From CAZAQS01 sp046485135 (lineage in GTDB: Bacteria; Chloroflexota; Anaerolineae; Anaerolineales; UBA4823), in NCBI GenBank assembly GCA_046485135.1, contig JAWOHN010000066.1:1-15828 (forward strand): DNA of 15,828 nt, in the 5' to 3' direction. Below the pieces are notes generated by a model. It was given only the letters and a program-made list of their open reading frames with translations, made no database searches and had not been told where the DNA came from. The position numbers and the translations under genes were made by a program. Shown here piece by piece: positions 14,950 to 15,828 of this stretch (positions are counted from its first letter, which is position 1; every line of letters begins with the position of its first letter).

Positions 14950-14978
14950 TTGACAAACGCTCTGTAATCGTTTACAAT
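14950..14978 (+). promoter_or_regulatory. PTS EIIA operon promoter, TTGACA-N17-TACAAT
   Basis: A consensus -35 TTGACA (14950-14955), an exact 17-nt spacer and TACAAT (14973-14978) point to the EIIA genes. The predicted start is near 14985, giving a leader of about 158 nt. The -35, spacing and -10 equal those of the divergent lacI promoter. Confidence 0.82.
14961..14977. promoter_or_regulatory. LacI operator O1 over the EIIA promoter
   Basis: TCTGTAATCGTTTACAA contains the 14-bp core TGTAATCGTTTACA (14963-14976), covering the spacer and -10 of the EIIA promoter. An identical 17-mer recurs 21 bp downstream. Confidence 0.8.
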
Positions 14979-14981
14979 AAT

Positions 14982-14998
14982 TCTGTAATCGTTTACAA
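14982..14998. promoter_or_regulatory. LacI operator O2 at the transcription start
   Basis: The same 17-base sequence as O1, with core 14984-14997, is centred 21 bp away, i.e. two helical turns, on the same DNA face. It overlaps the predicted transcription start of the EIIA operon, so O1 and O2 could bind repressor cooperatively. Confidence 0.8.
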
Positions 14999-15000
14999 GA

Positions 15001-15142
15001 TATCTGGAGTTCTCACCCTATTCCCGGACTTATCGATGAGCGATTTATCCGCAACCTTCACCCTCATACCCCATCTAGACAGCAGGCCTGCCCAATTGGC
15101 AAAGACGGGTCTTCTCAATATCGCCTCCAAGGGTTTCCTACC
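15001..15142 (+). other. Leader region of the EIIA operon, no gene seen
   Basis: This 142-base stretch between O2 and the first EIIA codon is presumably transcribed leader. The EIIA frame remains open across it, but it contains no in-frame ATG, GTG or TTG before 15143, and its translation does not look like EIIA. No clear terminator-antiterminator pair is visible. Confidence 0.45.
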
Positions 15143-15646
15143 GTGGATATCCTGAGCCCGCGCACCATCCGCCTGGGCCTGACCGCCTCGGACAAGGAGC
15201 AGGCCATCCGGCTGGCTGGTCAATTGCTGGTCGCTGAGAAGTACGTCGCCCCAGAATATGTTTTGGGAATGGTAGCCCGCGAGAAAATCGCCTCAAATTA
15301 CCTCGGCCATGGCATCGCCATCCCACATGGTCGCCAGGAAGATCTTAAATATGTTTACCAGAGCGGGGTTTCTCTTGTCCAGCTGCCTGAGGGTGTCGCC
15401 TGGCAGGCGGGCGAGAACACCATCGCGGGCGAGAACACCATCGTGGGCGAGAAAGACTTCGCGGGCGAGAGAACCTGCGCGGGCGAGAAAGCCTACCTGG
15501 TCGTGGGTCTGGCGGCTGCCTCTAATGATCTTTCCGTTATCCTGTCCAATCTATTGGAGGTGCTGCGTAACCCAACGCTCATCCAACAACTGGTGCAGAC
15601 CGATGACCCCCAGTTAATAATTGCCGCGCTTGCTGGCAGATCATAA
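15143..15646 (+). CDS. PTS EIIA (fructose/mannitol type, EIIA_2) with repeat insertion
   Basis: The product has 167 residues. The core is EIIA_2: helix KEQAIRLAGQLLVAEKYV, MVAREKIASNYLGHGIAIPHG with phosphorylatable H62 in IPHG, then YLVVGLAAASND and LSNLLEVLRN. It would pass phosphate from HPr to an EIIB/EIIC sugar permease or to a regulatory domain; none is in the window. The start is GTG 15143 with only a weak AAGG about 9 nt upstream. Between the 'EGVAW' strand and the 'YLVVG' strand lies a five-fold 6-residue repeat (89-118: AGENTI, AGENTI, VGEKDF, AGERTC, AGEKAY), where relatives normally have a single short turn. A paralogous EIIA follows after 58 bases. Expression is probably under the divergent LacI protein. 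Confidence 0.87.
   Translation: MDILSPRTIRLGLTASDKEQAIRLAGQLLVAEKYVAPEYVLGMVAREKIASNYLGHGIAIPHGRQEDLKYVYQSGVSLVQLPEGVAWQAGENTIAGENTIVGEKDFAGERTCAGEKAYLVVGLAAASNDLSVILSNLLEVLRNPTLIQQLVQTDDPQLIIAALAGRS
15407..15496 (+). repeat. Five in-frame copies of an 18-bp tandem repeat inside EIIA
   Basis: Units start at 15407, 15425, 15443, 15461 and 15479. Each begins G(C/T)GGGCGAGA and encodes (A/V)GE plus three variable residues. The first two units are identical over all 18 bases; the others diverge mostly in the second half. The last unit blends into the normal EIIA strand, suggesting that the array grew by duplication of that segment. Confidence 0.9.
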
Positions 15647-15704
15647 CTTTCATCCCCACCCGATTGACAAATTCACGCTCAACCATTTACCAAAGGAGGC
15701 CAAA

Positions 15705-15828
15705 ATGCTAGAACTTCAGCAGAGCAATATCCTACTGGAGGCCCAGGTTGCAAACAAAGAGCAAGCCATCCGTAAAGTTGGCGACCTGCTGGTCCAAAAC
15801 CAGTTCATCCAACCCGGTTACGTCGAGA
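15705..15828 (+). CDS. Second PTS EIIA_2 protein, 5' part only
   Basis: The gene starts at ATG 15705 with GGAGG 5-6 nt upstream and runs off the window after 41 residues (MLELQQSNILLEAQVANKEQ and onwards). It aligns with the start of the upstream EIIA (ILSPRTIRLGLTASDKEQAIR versus ILLEAQVANKEQAIRKVGDLL), followed by the same 'LLV..x(F/Y)(I/V)xPxYV' helix end. It is thus a second, divergent EIIA_2 domain in the same operon, 58 bases after the first. Whether it is a lone EIIA or the start of a multidomain PTS protein (EIIA-HPr-EI or EIIABC) cannot be seen. Confidence 0.75.
   Translation, partial: MLELQQSNILLEAQVANKEQAIRKVGDLLVQNQFIQPGYVE

Noticed and set aside
14822..14998. CcpA catabolite-response sites
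   Set aside because: The 14-mers resemble a cre consensus, but three identical copies placed symmetrically around an adjacent lacI gene are better explained by the local regulator.

Overview
The window looks like part of a chromosome from an anaerobic or facultative Gram-positive-like or monoderm-like bacterium, most probably a member of the Chloroflexota (Anaerolineae-type). The basis is the gene content (a non-pyrrolysine MttB/corrinoid cluster with DUF1638 and 'virulence factor' partners), secreted proteins of Chloroflexota style with a C-terminal 'YLPxV' tail, and moderately high GC coding DNA. This taxonomic call is inference; no rRNA or marker gene is present.

Layout. (1) 1-739, minus: 5' part of a secreted two-repeat DUF4397 protein, followed by an AT-rich divergent intergenic region (740-1096). 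(2) 1097-2750, plus: a peroxiredoxin-glutaredoxin fusion whose catalytic cysteine codon is an in-frame TGA followed by a strong SECIS-like hairpin, so it is very probably a selenoprotein that a normal gene caller would truncate. An alpha/beta hydrolase follows immediately. (3) 2984-4231, plus: a secreted caspase-fold (clan CD type) peptidase-like protein with a C-terminal beta domain. (4) 13647-4266, minus: a compact ten-gene operon: GntR/HutC regulator, MttB-family methyltransferase, corrinoid-activating RACE protein, corrinoid protein, homocysteine S-methyltransferase, DUF1638, Virulence_fact family protein, MetV-like MTHFR_C protein, MetF, and a pterin-binding corrinoid:folate methyltransferase. 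(5) 14768-13770, minus, a LacI regulator, and divergently from 15143, plus, two successive PTS EIIA genes (the second cut by the window end).

How the genes work together. The ten-gene operon reads as a complete methyl-group catabolism module. MttB takes a methyl group from an unidentified N-methylated (quaternary amine-like) substrate and gives it to the Co(I) corrinoid protein, and RACE re-reduces the corrinoid when it oxidises. The pterin methyltransferase passes the methyl group to tetrahydrofolate, MetF with MetV oxidises methyl-THF to methylene-THF, and the homocysteine methyltransferase offers a second sink to methionine. The GntR gene is translationally coupled to mttB, and a near-consensus promoter overlaps a perfect 11-bp inverted repeat, which suggests autoregulation and substrate induction.

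The lacI/EIIA divergent region holds two promoters of identical design (TTGACA-N17-TACAAT). Each has the same 14-bp operator at the same place, plus a third copy 21 bp further on. The most notable items are the selenocysteine peroxiredoxin-glutaredoxin fusion, the arginine-rich C-terminal tails shared by three unrelated proteins of the methyl operon, and an in-frame 18-bp tandem-repeat expansion inside the first EIIA.
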